IMG/VR virus record: IMGVR_UViG_3300033156_000341 | Span: 1 to 51,487 of that record | Reading direction: 5' to 3' (one strand) | Length of the DNA: 51,487 nucleotides | Source: a virus | Shown here: in pieces, positions 30,146 through 38,284 of the stretch | Position numbering within the stretch: position 1 is the stretch's first letter | How the letters are laid out: every line of letters begins with the position of its first letter | The notes under the pieces: generated by a model | What the model was told of the DNA's origin: nothing | The model's database searches: none | The model's input: the letters and a program-made list of their open reading frames with translations, nothing else | Made by a program: the position numbers and the translations under genes

Positions 30146-30697
30146 CTATTTATAGCAATGAGCTATTAGTTTATAAATATTGTTATGGAACTCGACCTTT
30201 TTAAATCCAGCCTCTTGTAGGTTTTCTCTCAAAATTTCTTCGGTAAAAATATTTCTATGAAAATCGTATTCGTGTTTTTGGGCTCCAGTAAAAGCAAACA
30301 GCCACCTTCTTGGATTTATCTTTGCTTTCCCCTCACATTTAGGACACCAAGGATTTGGTTTAAAATCTTCCATCCTTTCTGCTTTATGCGGAACACAGTC
30401 ACAAATCAATCCTTTAGTATAATATTCCATCATTTTTCCACAATCAGGAACTTGTACTACCAATCTCCCACCAGGTTTTAAAATTCTATACCATTCTTTT
30501 AACACCTTCATTGTATCACGAAATGAAATATGTTCCAAGACCTCTATCGCTACTATTTCTTCTACTGGTTCAGTTACAAAACGATAAGGCACATTTGTCA
30601 AGTCCCATAGAATATCTGTATTTCCGTCCCAAGGCAAGATATCTACATTAGTAAATCCCTCTATTCTTTTCTTTCCACTCCCCAAATTTAATTTCAT
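30146..30697 (-). CDS. SAM-dependent methyltransferase
   Basis: A 183-residue protein, type I methyltransferase fold: KLNLGSGKKRIEGFTNVD (motif I), DILWDLTNVPYRF, VEEIVAIEVLEHISFRDTMKVLKEWYRILKPGGRLVVQVPD (motifs IV-V), and a short CxxC (CPKCEGK) near residue 117, unusual for the family. It probably methylates a sugar of the virion or host glycan. It overlaps the next methyltransferase by 4 nt. Confidence 0.85.
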   Translation of the reverse strand: MKLNLGSGKKRIEGFTNVDILPWDGNTDILWDLTNVPYRFVTEPVEEIVAIEVLEHISFRDTMKVLKEWYRILKPGGRLVVQVPDCGKMMEYYTKGLICDCVPHKAERMEDFKPNPWCPKCEGKAKINPRRWLFAFTGAQKHEYDFHRNIFTEEILRENLQEAGFKKVEFHNNIYKLIAHCYK

Positions 30698-31305
30698 CTT
30701 TTTATTGCCTTTACTATGTATCCAATTACATTGTGTTCGTTAAAATTTTTTGACGGATGCATTCCTTCTTTCCTAAACCAATCTATTAAATTCGGTCCAT
30801 CTAATCTAATTTTAATCCCGCCAGCCCTCCTAACATTACTTTTTTCTAATCGTGGTATCATTTCAACAATTTGAAATCCAGACTCTTTCATCAATTTCTC
30901 AATCCCCCATTTAGTATAACGTAAATAATCATAGGGGGCAGGTTCGTGATGAGGGTAAATAAAAGGAAAAGAAATGTACAAAATTCCACCCTTTTTCAAA
31001 AACCCCCACAAGTTTCTCATTGCCACTAAAGGATTATATAAATACTCTGTTACTTCAAGACAAAAAACCACATCCCATTGTCCAGTTATCTCTCTACCAC
31101 AATCTGGATTATTCAAATCATAAACATAATCTGGTTCTTGTCTCATTTTTTCTAATCTGTTATCAAGTATCTTATACTCTTTAACCTCCCAGCTTTTTGT
31201 CCTTCCTTTTACAGGATTAGCACCTCCACCAGCATCTAAAACCTTATCTGCTTTTACATCAACAGTTTTTAACCAATCTTCTAATTGTTCTCGGTAGTAA
31301 GACAT
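30694..31305 (-). CDS. SAM-dependent methyltransferase
   Basis: A 203-residue protein. Motifs: KVLDAGGGANPVKGRTKSWE (motif I), CGREITGQWDVVFCLEVTEYLYNP, LWGFLKKGGILYISFPFIYPHH. The DAGGG in place of the usual DxGCG is a mild variant. It overlaps the glycosyltransferase upstream by 25 nt. Part of the glycan block. Confidence 0.85.
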   Translation of the reverse strand: MSYYREQLEDWLKTVDVKADKVLDAGGGANPVKGRTKSWEVKEYKILDNRLEKMRQEPDYVYDLNNPDCGREITGQWDVVFCLEVTEYLYNPLVAMRNLWGFLKKGGILYISFPFIYPHHEPAPYDYLRYTKWGIEKLMKESGFQIVEMIPRLEKSNVRRAGGIKIRLDGPNLIDWFRKEGMHPSKNFNEHNVIGYIVKAIKR

Positions 31306-32156
31306 AATTTTTTAAAAACTTCTAAATATTTTTTACCCATCGCCTCTAATGTTAAATCTTGTCTACTGGCTCTTAAGATTTCCAAAGCACTACTTTCATC
31401 ATCATCCCCCGAATATAAAATTTCTAAACCACATAACTTTGCCTCAATCAACGTATTACTACAAGCCTCTAAGTAATAAGGATACAACAAATAATCAGCA
31501 CTTCTATATATTTTAGCCATTTCTTCGGGATTTTCAATAATTCCGAAATATCGGTATCTTTTCTCTGCTCCGCCAAAGAAATCAAATTTATATTCTATCT
31601 GTTGCGGACTAAACTTTCCAACAATCCATAAATGAGCATTAGGGTTTTTAAAGTAAATTCTCTGAAAATCATACCAAGCCTTCTCCCACCTTTTTGTTTC
31701 ATTGGTACTAACCCTTGAGTAAAGGAACTGAGGGTCTCCTTCTCTTGATATTTTTTCTCCTTCTGGCTTAAAAATTTCTGTATCTGCTCCATTCAATATA
31801 ACAGGTCCATCCTTTTTGATAAAAGGCATAATCCATCTTTTAGCCCATTCTGATTGGTAAATTACAACGTCAGCCAATTTAGCAAAATCATACAATCTAC
31901 TTGTCCCAGTATTTCTATTGCGACTATTTCTTGGAATATTATCAACTCTTAAAACGATTTTTTTTCCTAATTCTTTAGCCCTTAAAACTTCTTGGCGTTC
32001 TGCCAAAGTGAGTCCTGGTATAAAATATATATCACAATCATTTAATTCGTGAGAGAACTCTATAGAACCCCGTAAGGCTTTCTGGATGTTTCTGGTAAAC
32101 GTCCAACCTCCTCCAATTCCGCTTAATGCTCTTGGAGGTAAATAAACCTTAATCAT
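31281..32156 (-). CDS. Glycosyltransferase family 4-like
   Basis: A 291-residue GT-B protein. The C-terminal half has RVSTNETKRWEKAWYDF, LWIVGKFSPQQIEYKF, a IYRSADYLLYPYYLEACSNTLIEAKLCGLEILYSGD stretch (E-x7-E donor-binding region), typical of family 4. The N-terminus has LPPRALSGIGGGWTFTRNIQ, the Gly-rich loop. It overlaps the deacetylase start by 4 nt. Likely transfers a sugar from a nucleotide donor. Confidence 0.85.
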   Translation of the reverse strand: MIKVYLPPRALSGIGGGWTFTRNIQKALRGSIEFSHELNDCDIYFIPGLTLAERQEVLRAKELGKKIVLRVDNIPRNSRNRNTGTSRLYDFAKLADVVIYQSEWAKRWIMPFIKKDGPVILNGADTEIFKPEGEKISREGDPQFLYSRVSTNETKRWEKAWYDFQRIYFKNPNAHLWIVGKFSPQQIEYKFDFFGGAEKRYRYFGIIENPEEMAKIYRSADYLLYPYYLEACSNTLIEAKLCGLEILYSGDDDESSALEILRASRQDLTLEAMGKKYLEVFKKLCLTTENN

Positions 32157-32836
32157 ATTTTTCTGGGATAGTTAATTTTTTTGAGTCCCTCACTCATATA
32201 CCACAAAAAATCATCAAGAAATTCCCACTGATTGTATTTTTCTACTTCCCAACCGTGACAAAATAACTCAAACCTCCCACCTTCTTGCAATACTTTATCA
32301 AATAATTCATAAGCCCATTCAATCCAAGTTCTTTCTTTATACTCTTTTCTATCAGGGTGAACGTGAATAGTTGGATTGGTCTCAAAAGGGTCTTTCGGAA
32401 ACTCTATACAAAGAATATTTGTAGTTCTGGCTTCCTTAAATCCAACTCGTTCAACAACTTCTTTTACTCTATCATTGAATTTCCCTCCCGGATAGCAGAA
32501 TTTGGTCACTGGTTTTTTTACTATTCTTTCTAACAAAGCCTTAGACCCTGCTATCTCTTCTACTAGTTCATTATCTTCTAACCTTTTCAAATCTTCGGGA
32601 TGTGTTAATGTATGAGCACCAATCTCAAACAACTCTCTCATTGTTTTACATAGCGGGCAAGTTCCAATTCCAGACAATCTTTTTATTTGGGCTTCTGACA
32701 ATTCACAAACCTTAGGAGGAATATAGAAAACTGCTGGAATTTTATACTTCAGCAATAAATCACCCACCCCTAAATCGTATTGGCTTCCATCATCTACGCT
32801 TACGAGAAATTTTCTTTTTCTGTTTCTCATACTCAA
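32153..32836 (-). CDS. Polysaccharide deacetylase (NodB-like)
   Basis: A 227-residue protein of the carbohydrate esterase 4 type: FLVSVDDGSQYD (the TFDD-type motif 1, D-D), ELFEIGAHTLTHPEDL (motif 2, H-x3-H), FCYPGGKFN (motif 3, RYPGG-like) and HVHPDRKEY. The family removes acetyl groups from N-acetylated sugars, with a divalent metal held by Asp-His-His. It starts at 32836 or 32830 (MRNRKRKFLV), overlapping the upstream coiled-coil gene by 41-47 nt. Here it could modify a virion or host glycan. Confidence 0.88.
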   Translation of the reverse strand: MSMRNRKRKFLVSVDDGSQYDLGVGDLLLKYKIPAVFYIPPKVCELSEAQIKRLSGIGTCPLCKTMRELFEIGAHTLTHPEDLKRLEDNELVEEIAGSKALLERIVKKPVTKFCYPGGKFNDRVKEVVERVGFKEARTTNILCIEFPKDPFETNPTIHVHPDRKEYKERTWIEWAYELFDKVLQEGGRFELFCHGWEVEKYNQWEFLDDFLWYMSEGLKKINYPRKI

Positions 32837-33170
32837 ACACCTTGCTTGGATTCTTAACGCATTCTTCTAATACCTCTACCAATTCTTTTGCTTTCTCAAT
32901 TGTATCTCCGATAAAAGCAAGATTGTTTGAAGCCTCCTGTAATTCTTTAAGTTCTTTTTCTAAAAGAATAATTCTTTCTTTTGTTTTTGTTGATTTACCC
33001 TTCATTACTCTCGCTACATCTAACTCACTTTGTATCCTTTTTATCCTTTTTCCCAAATTAGGATACTTAACAAACCTGAAATACCAATCAAAATACAATT
33101 TAATTAAATTATCTTTTTTATCTTCAAGTACTTCTTTCAAAACTCTCCTCGCTCTTTTGATATCTCGCAT
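32790..33170 (-). CDS. Coiled-coil hypothetical protein
   Basis: A 126-residue, helical, basic protein (MRDIKRARRVLKEVLEDKK at the start; KTKERIILLEKELKELQEAS in the middle). No enzymatic motif. It overlaps both neighbours, by 34 nt upstream (epimerase) and 47 nt downstream (deacetylase). Unknown function, conserved position suspected but not known. Confidence 0.65.
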   Translation of the reverse strand: MRDIKRARRVLKEVLEDKKDNLIKLYFDWYFRFVKYPNLGKRIKRIQSELDVARVMKGKSTKTKERIILLEKELKELQEASNNLAFIGDTIEKAKELVEVLEECVKNPSKVFEYEKQKKKISRKRR

Positions 33171-34012
33171 ATTTTTTTAATTTCTTCTTCAAACTTTCTC
33201 GTTGGGTTAAACCCGACCTTTTGTTTTGCCTTGGTAATATCGGCAAAACTATGCAAAACATCTGCTGGATGTCTTGCTATTTGCTTAACCCTTAAATTGG
33301 GGAATTCTTGTTTTACTATATCAATTAAATCGTTCAACCTAATTACCTCTTGCCCGCCAAGGTTAAAAATCTCAAAATTATCTTCTGGCTCATAATCAAG
33401 TAATTTAACAATCCCATCAACTAAATCGTGTACATTCGTGTACCCTCTTGTAGAATTACCATCTCCATACTTGAAAAAGGTTTTTCCAGTTAATCCAGCG
33501 GTTATCAATTTTCCAAGTACCATATCTTTTCTCCCTTCTTCTCCATAAACCGTGAAAGGTCTAAAAACAATTACTGGAAAATAATCTTTGAACAATCTAC
33601 ATAACATTTCCCCTGTTGTTTTGCTGATTCCATAAGGTGAAAAAGGAAAACTATATACATCTTGTTCTTTAAGGGGGCATTTTTGTTCGCCATAAACAGA
33701 GGAAGAAGAGGCAAACAAAAATTTCTTAGTTTTCCATTGTTTACAAACCTCTAACAAATTACAAGTTCCCACAACATTCGTAATGAAATAACTTTGAGGA
33801 TGTTTCAAAGAATCTCTCACACCGGTAAGGGCAGCTAAATGAATAACTACCTCTGGCTGAAAAGTTTTAAATGTTCTTTCAATCTGATGTTTGTTTCTAA
33901 TATCCATCCCGTCTTTTAAATCAAAACCCTGAACAATATGTCCATCTTTCTTTAATCTTCTTTCTAAATGCCTCCCGATAAATCCTTTGTTTCCTGTTAA
34001 AAGTATCTTCAT
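33137..34012 (-). CDS. NAD-dependent sugar epimerase, UDP-glucuronate 4-epimerase-like
   Basis: A 291-residue short-chain dehydrogenase/epimerase. MKILLTGNKGFIG has the GxxGxxG dinucleotide loop. SSSSVYGE and SPYGISKTTGE give the Ser and the YxxxK catalytic pair. The C-terminal ARHPADVLHSFADITKAKQKVGF matches the RPADVxxSxADIxKA signature of UDP-glucuronate epimerases. With the neighbouring UDP-glucose dehydrogenase it would make UDP-galacturonate from UDP-glucose. Overlaps that gene by 4 nt. Confidence 0.85.
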   Translation of the reverse strand: MKILLTGNKGFIGRHLERRLKKDGHIVQGFDLKDGMDIRNKHQIERTFKTFQPEVVIHLAALTGVRDSLKHPQSYFITNVVGTCNLLEVCKQWKTKKFLFASSSSVYGEQKCPLKEQDVYSFPFSPYGISKTTGEMLCRLFKDYFPVIVFRPFTVYGEEGRKDMVLGKLITAGLTGKTFFKYGDGNSTRGYTNVHDLVDGIVKLLDYEPEDNFEIFNLGGQEVIRLNDLIDIVKQEFPNLRVKQIARHPADVLHSFADITKAKQKVGFNPTRKFEEEIKKICEISKERGEF

Positions 34013-34848
34013 ACCTTTTTATTTAGTTTTTTAAATTCCTCATTACTTTCTATAACTTGTTTAAGAATTTTTGCATCGTATCCTTTTTCTTTGGTGGCTT
34101 TGTAGATTGCCATTACATCCTTTGGAAAACACTTCCCCCCGAACCCCCTTTTATCCCTAAATACTGCTGTATGCATTCTCTCTATTCTTTTATCATACAA
34201 CAATAATTCTCTAAATTCATCATACTCAACTCCAAACACTTGACAAATATTGAAAAATTCATTAAAAAATGTAACCTTCATAGCTCCCCAGGCATTTTCT
34301 CCATACTTAACCAATTCAGCCGTTGTAGAATCAGTTTGCAAATAATGAGCGTCTGGTCCCATCACTTTTTTAAATAATTCTATCCAGAGAATTCTGTCTT
34401 GCCTATCTCCACCAATAATTACAAATCCGTGAGATTTTATATCTGTCGGGTGAGGATACTTCCAGGGAGGAACATAATAGCCCCCCTCTCCTATATATTC
34501 TGGACTAAAAACAATTCTTTTTTTGTATTTCTTTTTAAGATACTCGGTAGTCCCTGGTACTACTGTCGATTTAATCATAATAAAAGGCGTCTTCAGCCAC
34601 TTAACCGACGCCTCTACAATTGAAATATCGCAACTCCCATCTTCTTTTGGAGGAGTAGGCACAGAAATCAAAGCAAATTTACATTTTTTGTTGATTTCTT
34701 CTTGACTATCACTATATCGTCCTATTTTCGGGGCAATTTTTGTAAGATATCCTGGGTCATAAAAATAAATCTCGTAATGATTCTTAAAAAAATCGTAGTA
34801 TGCTTGCCCTACATAACCAAATCCTATAATTGCTATTTTTTGATTCAT
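34009..34848 (-). CDS. UDP-glucose 6-dehydrogenase-like, short form
   Basis: A 279-residue protein of the UDP-glucose/GDP-mannose dehydrogenase family. IAIIGFGYVGQAYYDFF is the NAD loop, APKIGRYSDSQEEINK and FALISVPTPPKEDGSCD follow, and GFGGKCFPKDVMAIY carries the catalytic Cys. It stops shortly after the central domain, so the C-terminal UDP-binding domain of the 400-residue enzymes is missing. Short forms occur in phages. Product would be UDP-glucuronate. Confidence 0.85.
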   Translation of the reverse strand: MNQKIAIIGFGYVGQAYYDFFKNHYEIYFYDPGYLTKIAPKIGRYSDSQEEINKKCKFALISVPTPPKEDGSCDISIVEASVKWLKTPFIMIKSTVVPGTTEYLKKKYKKRIVFSPEYIGEGGYYVPPWKYPHPTDIKSHGFVIIGGDRQDRILWIELFKKVMGPDAHYLQTDSTTAELVKYGENAWGAMKVTFFNEFFNICQVFGVEYDEFRELLLYDKRIERMHTAVFRDKRGFGGKCFPKDVMAIYKATKEKGYDAKILKQVIESNEEFKKLNKKV

Positions 34849-34852
34849 AGAT

Positions 34853-36412
34853 TTAAATTATTGTTAATTTAGGTTCTTTGGCTACATATTTAATTAAACC
34901 GAGAACCATAAATACAAATGCATCCATTAAGTCATCGTGAGCCTCTGCTCCAAATCCAGTTAATTGAGAAATTAAATCTTCGCACCCCCTTCTTGGAAAT
35001 AAAACAGTTCCATTTTGAATATACGTAGAAACCGTCCTTAACCTTGCCCTTTTATCAGTAGACACCTTTACCCCTTCAGCTGGTAATCCTATTCTAACCA
35101 TCTCCTCAATCGCTCTTTTCTGGTAAGCTACGTCTTCTACCCATAAAGGGGTTACAGACCCTCCCCCAAGAGCCAAACTTACACTTCTAGCTTTTTCGTT
35201 AGTCTCGTAGCCGCTTAGCCTTTCATTCACAGGATTCGGCATTACATAGATTTTTGGCGTTCCCCCAATCATATATAATTTCCCCGAAACCATAGCTGTA
35301 TAGTCTGCGGTTTCTTTTTTGCTAATTGCCAGGTCTACCCCAGTTCCCTGCCAAAGTGGCTTTTCAGCCGGTAGAACATCATAATATCTAATCCACTCTT
35401 CTTTAACTTCTTGTTCTTCCCTAGGTATCCATTCATTTTGATACATTTTCTCAAACGCTGCCCTGTTTTCTTTTCTTAATAAATATAAAGTTTCATAAGG
35501 AAACCTCTCTTCCCACAACACCTTAACCCCTCTATACATTTCCTTTCTATTCTGCTCTAAAAATTTTTGAGCCTCCTTTTTATCTTTTCTCAACAACTCT
35601 ACCCACCTATCCCATAAATCCATTCTTTCAGAATCAGAAATAATTGCTTTATACTTTTTCCTGAAATCATAAGACGGGTCTTTTAACAACTCATTCAATA
35701 AATCATCTTTATGCCACATTGTTCCTATAAAAACTATCCTACCTGTTTTAGGTTCAAGAACGGGCATTAAAACTTCATAAAACCATCTTTTCACTGCCAT
35801 TCTTTGCTCTAAAGTACGAGTATTTTCTGGTCCAAGCACATCATCGCAAATAATAATATCAGCTCTACGAGCCAGAATAGCTCCCCCTATACCTACTGTA
35901 GAAATGGTAGCATCTTTCAACTCTAAATTTGTTCTCGCAACGATGATTTCTCTCTCTGTCCATTTTTCGGGATATTTAGGTACTAAATCTCCAGCATACT
36001 CCCGATAGTTAGGGTCTCTCTCAATTCGGCTTTTTATTATTCTCAGATGTAATTGTGCTTGTGACAATGTCCTTGATACAATTAAAATTCTAACATTACA
36101 ATTTCTGGCTATTTCCTGAAGCGGATAGTTCTGGGAAAAGACAGCACTTTTTGCGTGTCCTCTTGGTCCAGCTATTACAATCTTCCTATACTCTTGATTA
36201 TCCAGAATTTTATACCACTCAATAATATGCGGAGGGTTATCAAAACCTAAAACAAACTTAGTCATTAGTGCCGTGCTCTCCAGATACTTCTCCTTCAGAT
36301 ATAGTTTCTCCCAGTTCTCCGGAAGCTCCCTTCTCAACCTTCTTAATTCTTTCAATTTCTTTTTGAAGGAGAACGAATTTTTCAACTTTTCTTTTAAACT
36401 CTTCGGGGTCAT
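34853..36412 (-). CDS. Terminase large subunit
   Basis: A 519-residue packaging ATPase-nuclease. Walker A is IAGPRGHAKSAVFS (about residues 78-91), Walker B ADIIICDDVLG (about 180-190), and a coupling TMWHKDDL follows. The nuclease half has the acidic residues LWQGTGVDLAISKKETADYTAM and AHDDLMDAFVFM (final Asp pair). The first 49 residues overlap the small-subunit ORF by 155 nt; a start at 36265 (MTKFVLGFD) would cut the overlap to 8 nt, but the upstream part looks family-like. Cuts and packages DNA. Confidence 0.9.
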   Translation of the reverse strand: MTPKSLKEKLKNSFSFKKKLKELRRLRRELPENWEKLYLKEKYLESTALMTKFVLGFDNPPHIIEWYKILDNQEYRKIVIAGPRGHAKSAVFSQNYPLQEIARNCNVRILIVSRTLSQAQLHLRIIKSRIERDPNYREYAGDLVPKYPEKWTEREIIVARTNLELKDATISTVGIGGAILARRADIIICDDVLGPENTRTLEQRMAVKRWFYEVLMPVLEPKTGRIVFIGTMWHKDDLLNELLKDPSYDFRKKYKAIISDSERMDLWDRWVELLRKDKKEAQKFLEQNRKEMYRGVKVLWEERFPYETLYLLRKENRAAFEKMYQNEWIPREEQEVKEEWIRYYDVLPAEKPLWQGTGVDLAISKKETADYTAMVSGKLYMIGGTPKIYVMPNPVNERLSGYETNEKARSVSLALGGGSVTPLWVEDVAYQKRAIEEMVRIGLPAEGVKVSTDKRARLRTVSTYIQNGTVLFPRRGCEDLISQLTGFGAEAHDDLMDAFVFMVLGLIKYVAKEPKLTII

Positions 36413-36932
36413 ACATTTTCTTTTCCGTTATTTGAATTTCAGGGGGAACTTCTTTAATAATACCTAATCTAGCAAATTCCTCACAAATTGTTTTATACAC
36501 ATCAGCCGACGCCTTGACTAAGTCTATAGCAAACTTCGGCACGATTGAGGTCTTCCCAAGAGTTTTGTTGGCACTTTCTATCATTTGAGTTACCAAGCTC
36601 CATAATTTAATTCCCTCCATTGCCGGGTCAAATTGTTTTGCTAATTTCTTTCTTAATTCCTCTGGATAGAGAGTAGATTTTACCGCCTTGTGATATTCCT
36701 TCGGTAAATACTTTCTTCTGTAATTATCTATTGTCCTAGCGGAAGGGTGGTCTTCATTCGGGTACAACCTTTTTAATTCATTCGCTATCATTCTACTTGA
36801 CCACCTTCGCTCAATAATCCACTCATCAATCTCATCCTTGTGCGGGCTAGCGTGAACTTTTGTTTTAAACCCTGACCTCTTAATCTCGGTTGCCTTTTCT
36901 AAATTTTTTAAATCTGACAATCTTCTAGCCAT
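36258..36932 (-). CDS. Putative terminase small subunit
   Basis: A 224-residue protein just upstream of the large subunit. The N-terminal part has an HTH pattern (DEIDEWIIERRWSSRMIANELKRLYPNEDHPSARTIDNYRRKYLP), as in DNA-recognition domains of small subunits. The middle is helical and the C-terminus is acidic. Its 3' 155 nt overlap the large-subunit frame. The position and HTH support the call; the sequence is divergent. Confidence 0.7.
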   Translation of the reverse strand: MARRLSDLKNLEKATEIKRSGFKTKVHASPHKDEIDEWIIERRWSSRMIANELKRLYPNEDHPSARTIDNYRRKYLPKEYHKAVKSTLYPEELRKKLAKQFDPAMEGIKLWSLVTQMIESANKTLGKTSIVPKFAIDLVKASADVYKTICEEFARLGIIKEVPPEIQITEKKMYDPEEFKRKVEKFVLLQKEIERIKKVEKGASGELGETISEGEVSGEHGTND

Positions 36933-36980
36933 ACCTCATTTCAATTTTGATTACTTCGTTTATATCTTTGTCACTATATT

Positions 36981-37712
36981 TTATTTTAAATCGTTAATAT
37001 TCTTCTTCTCAAAAAATAATTGTCTTAACAAATCATTCATATCTATATTCTTCTTCTGAGCTATTTCCGCTAACCTCTTTGCTCCTTGGAACACATCTTT
37101 TTCACACCTTATATACATAATTTCCTCCCATTTACTATACCGGAATACCATAAAATTATACTTTAGTGTATCTCCATACTCGGCAAATAATCGATTAAGG
37201 ACAATTGACAAATCATCAATCGTTTTAATCTCCTCCTTAACTTCTTCTAGTTTTCTTTTCAACTCCTCCGGTAGTCCCTTTTTTACCTCTTTATACAGCC
37301 TTCTCATTTCGGCTTCTTCTATAAAGCTAAACATCTCTCTTGTTAGCTCCTTTCCGTATTTTTCTGAAATCTTATCATACAACTCAGTAAACTTCACCGG
37401 GTCTAAGCTCCCCCGCACAATATTGTCTCTAACCATATCTCTTAACATCTCATCCCTGTTTTTATATTGTCCGAGTACACAGTCAACCTCATCTTCGTCC
37501 TTTAGCCCCAAAACTTTTAATCCCCAATATCTATGATTTCCTTTAACAATTTCGTACTTCTTCTTTTCCTTATTCCACCAAACCTTAATCGGCTGGTCAT
37601 ACCCAATTTCTTCAATCGCCCTGACCAAAGCATCAAACTTCCTATCTTTCATTACATTAGGATTTTCTTGCGTAGGAGATAAATCTTTTAGTTTTATTTT
37701 TACAATCTTCAT
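36981..37712 (-). CDS. ParB/Srx-domain protein
   Basis: A 243-residue protein. Residues 1-100 match the ParB nuclease-like domain: IKLKDLSPTQENPNVMKDRKFDALVRAIEEIG, IVKGNHRYWGLKVLG, followed by the RDEMLRDMVRDNIVRG segment (E and RDN pattern). The C-terminal half is helical. In phages such proteins lie near terminase genes, and some are linked to modification or packaging. Role here unknown. Confidence 0.82.
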   Translation of the reverse strand: MKIVKIKLKDLSPTQENPNVMKDRKFDALVRAIEEIGYDQPIKVWWNKEKKKYEIVKGNHRYWGLKVLGLKDEDEVDCVLGQYKNRDEMLRDMVRDNIVRGSLDPVKFTELYDKISEKYGKELTREMFSFIEEAEMRRLYKEVKKGLPEELKRKLEEVKEEIKTIDDLSIVLNRLFAEYGDTLKYNFMVFRYSKWEEIMYIRCEKDVFQGAKRLAEIAQKKNIDMNDLLRQLFFEKKNINDLK

Positions 37713-37764
37713 TCATTTTCGCCTTCCTCTTATACATTTAACCAATGTAAATTTTCGGGTTTTA

Positions 37765-38214
37765 TCATTTTATCTTAAAACTCTTTAAACAAAAGGGACA
37801 TCTTACCTCTCCAAAATGTAGTTTTTTTACAACTAATTCTAAATTTTCTAACCTATTATCTGTTTTTATCCCGTTCTTATGATGGACCTCTTCGTTTGAA
37901 CTTAAAGGTCTTCCTAAGAATTTTTCCATTACATACCTATGTTCCAGAGTATATCCATCACTTCTTCTACTTAAAGCATCTTTTTTTCTAACTAAAACAT
38001 AACCAGCTCTATCAATATATCTTCCTCCCTTCCAGGCAGGATGTTTCTCCATCCCTTTAATTCTTCCTTTTGACGCTCTTCCAATGTTTCTTCTTACTTG
38101 TTCAAACTTTTCTGGATTAGCTTTTATTCTTTCCCATCTTTTCTTCTGAGCTATTGACATTTTCTTCTTACTTTCTTTTGTATGTTTTTTGCCTAACCAC
38201 CAATGCTTTTTCAT
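37765..38214 (-). CDS. Free-standing HNH homing endonuclease (NUMOD3-type)
   Basis: A 149-residue protein. The N-terminus KKHWWLGKKHTKESKKKMSI is a NUMOD3-type DNA-binding motif. The HNH part reads YTLEHRYVMEKFLGRPLSSNEEVHHKNGIKTDNRLENLELV (H-x-N-x8-N...H). A zinc pair CPFC lies near the C-terminus. It stands between the ParB-like and dehydratase genes and has its own promoter and 5' inverted repeat. It probably spreads by homing. Group of its target site unknown. Confidence 0.9.
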   Translation of the reverse strand: MKKHWWLGKKHTKESKKKMSIAQKKRWERIKANPEKFEQVRRNIGRASKGRIKGMEKHPAWKGGRYIDRAGYVLVRKKDALSRRSDGYTLEHRYVMEKFLGRPLSSNEEVHHKNGIKTDNRLENLELVVKKLHFGEVRCPFCLKSFKIK

Positions 38215-38216
38215 AT

Positions 38217-38265
38217 AATCTATACTTAACTAATTAGATAAATAACCTTTAATTAAGTATAGATT
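38217..38265 (-). promoter_or_regulatory. 5' hairpin that could mask the HNH start site
   Basis: AATCTATACTTAA (38253-38265) and TTAAGTATAGATT (38217-38229) form a perfect 13-bp inverted repeat with a 23-nt loop directly before the ATG at 38214. The loop contains AAAGGTTA, a variant of the junction motif. In readthrough mRNA the hairpin would hide the start region; transcripts from the local promoter begin after the 5' arm and lack it. Confidence 0.6.
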
Positions 38266-38284
38266 ATCTTTTATCAAGTGTCAA
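38256..38284 (-). promoter_or_regulatory. Sigma70-type promoter of the HNH gene
   Basis: TTGACA (38279-38284), a 17-nt spacer and TATACT (38256-38261) on the minus strand. It overlaps the last codons of the dehydratase gene. The -10 lies in the 5' arm of the inverted repeat, and transcription would start near 38249. Confidence 0.75.
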
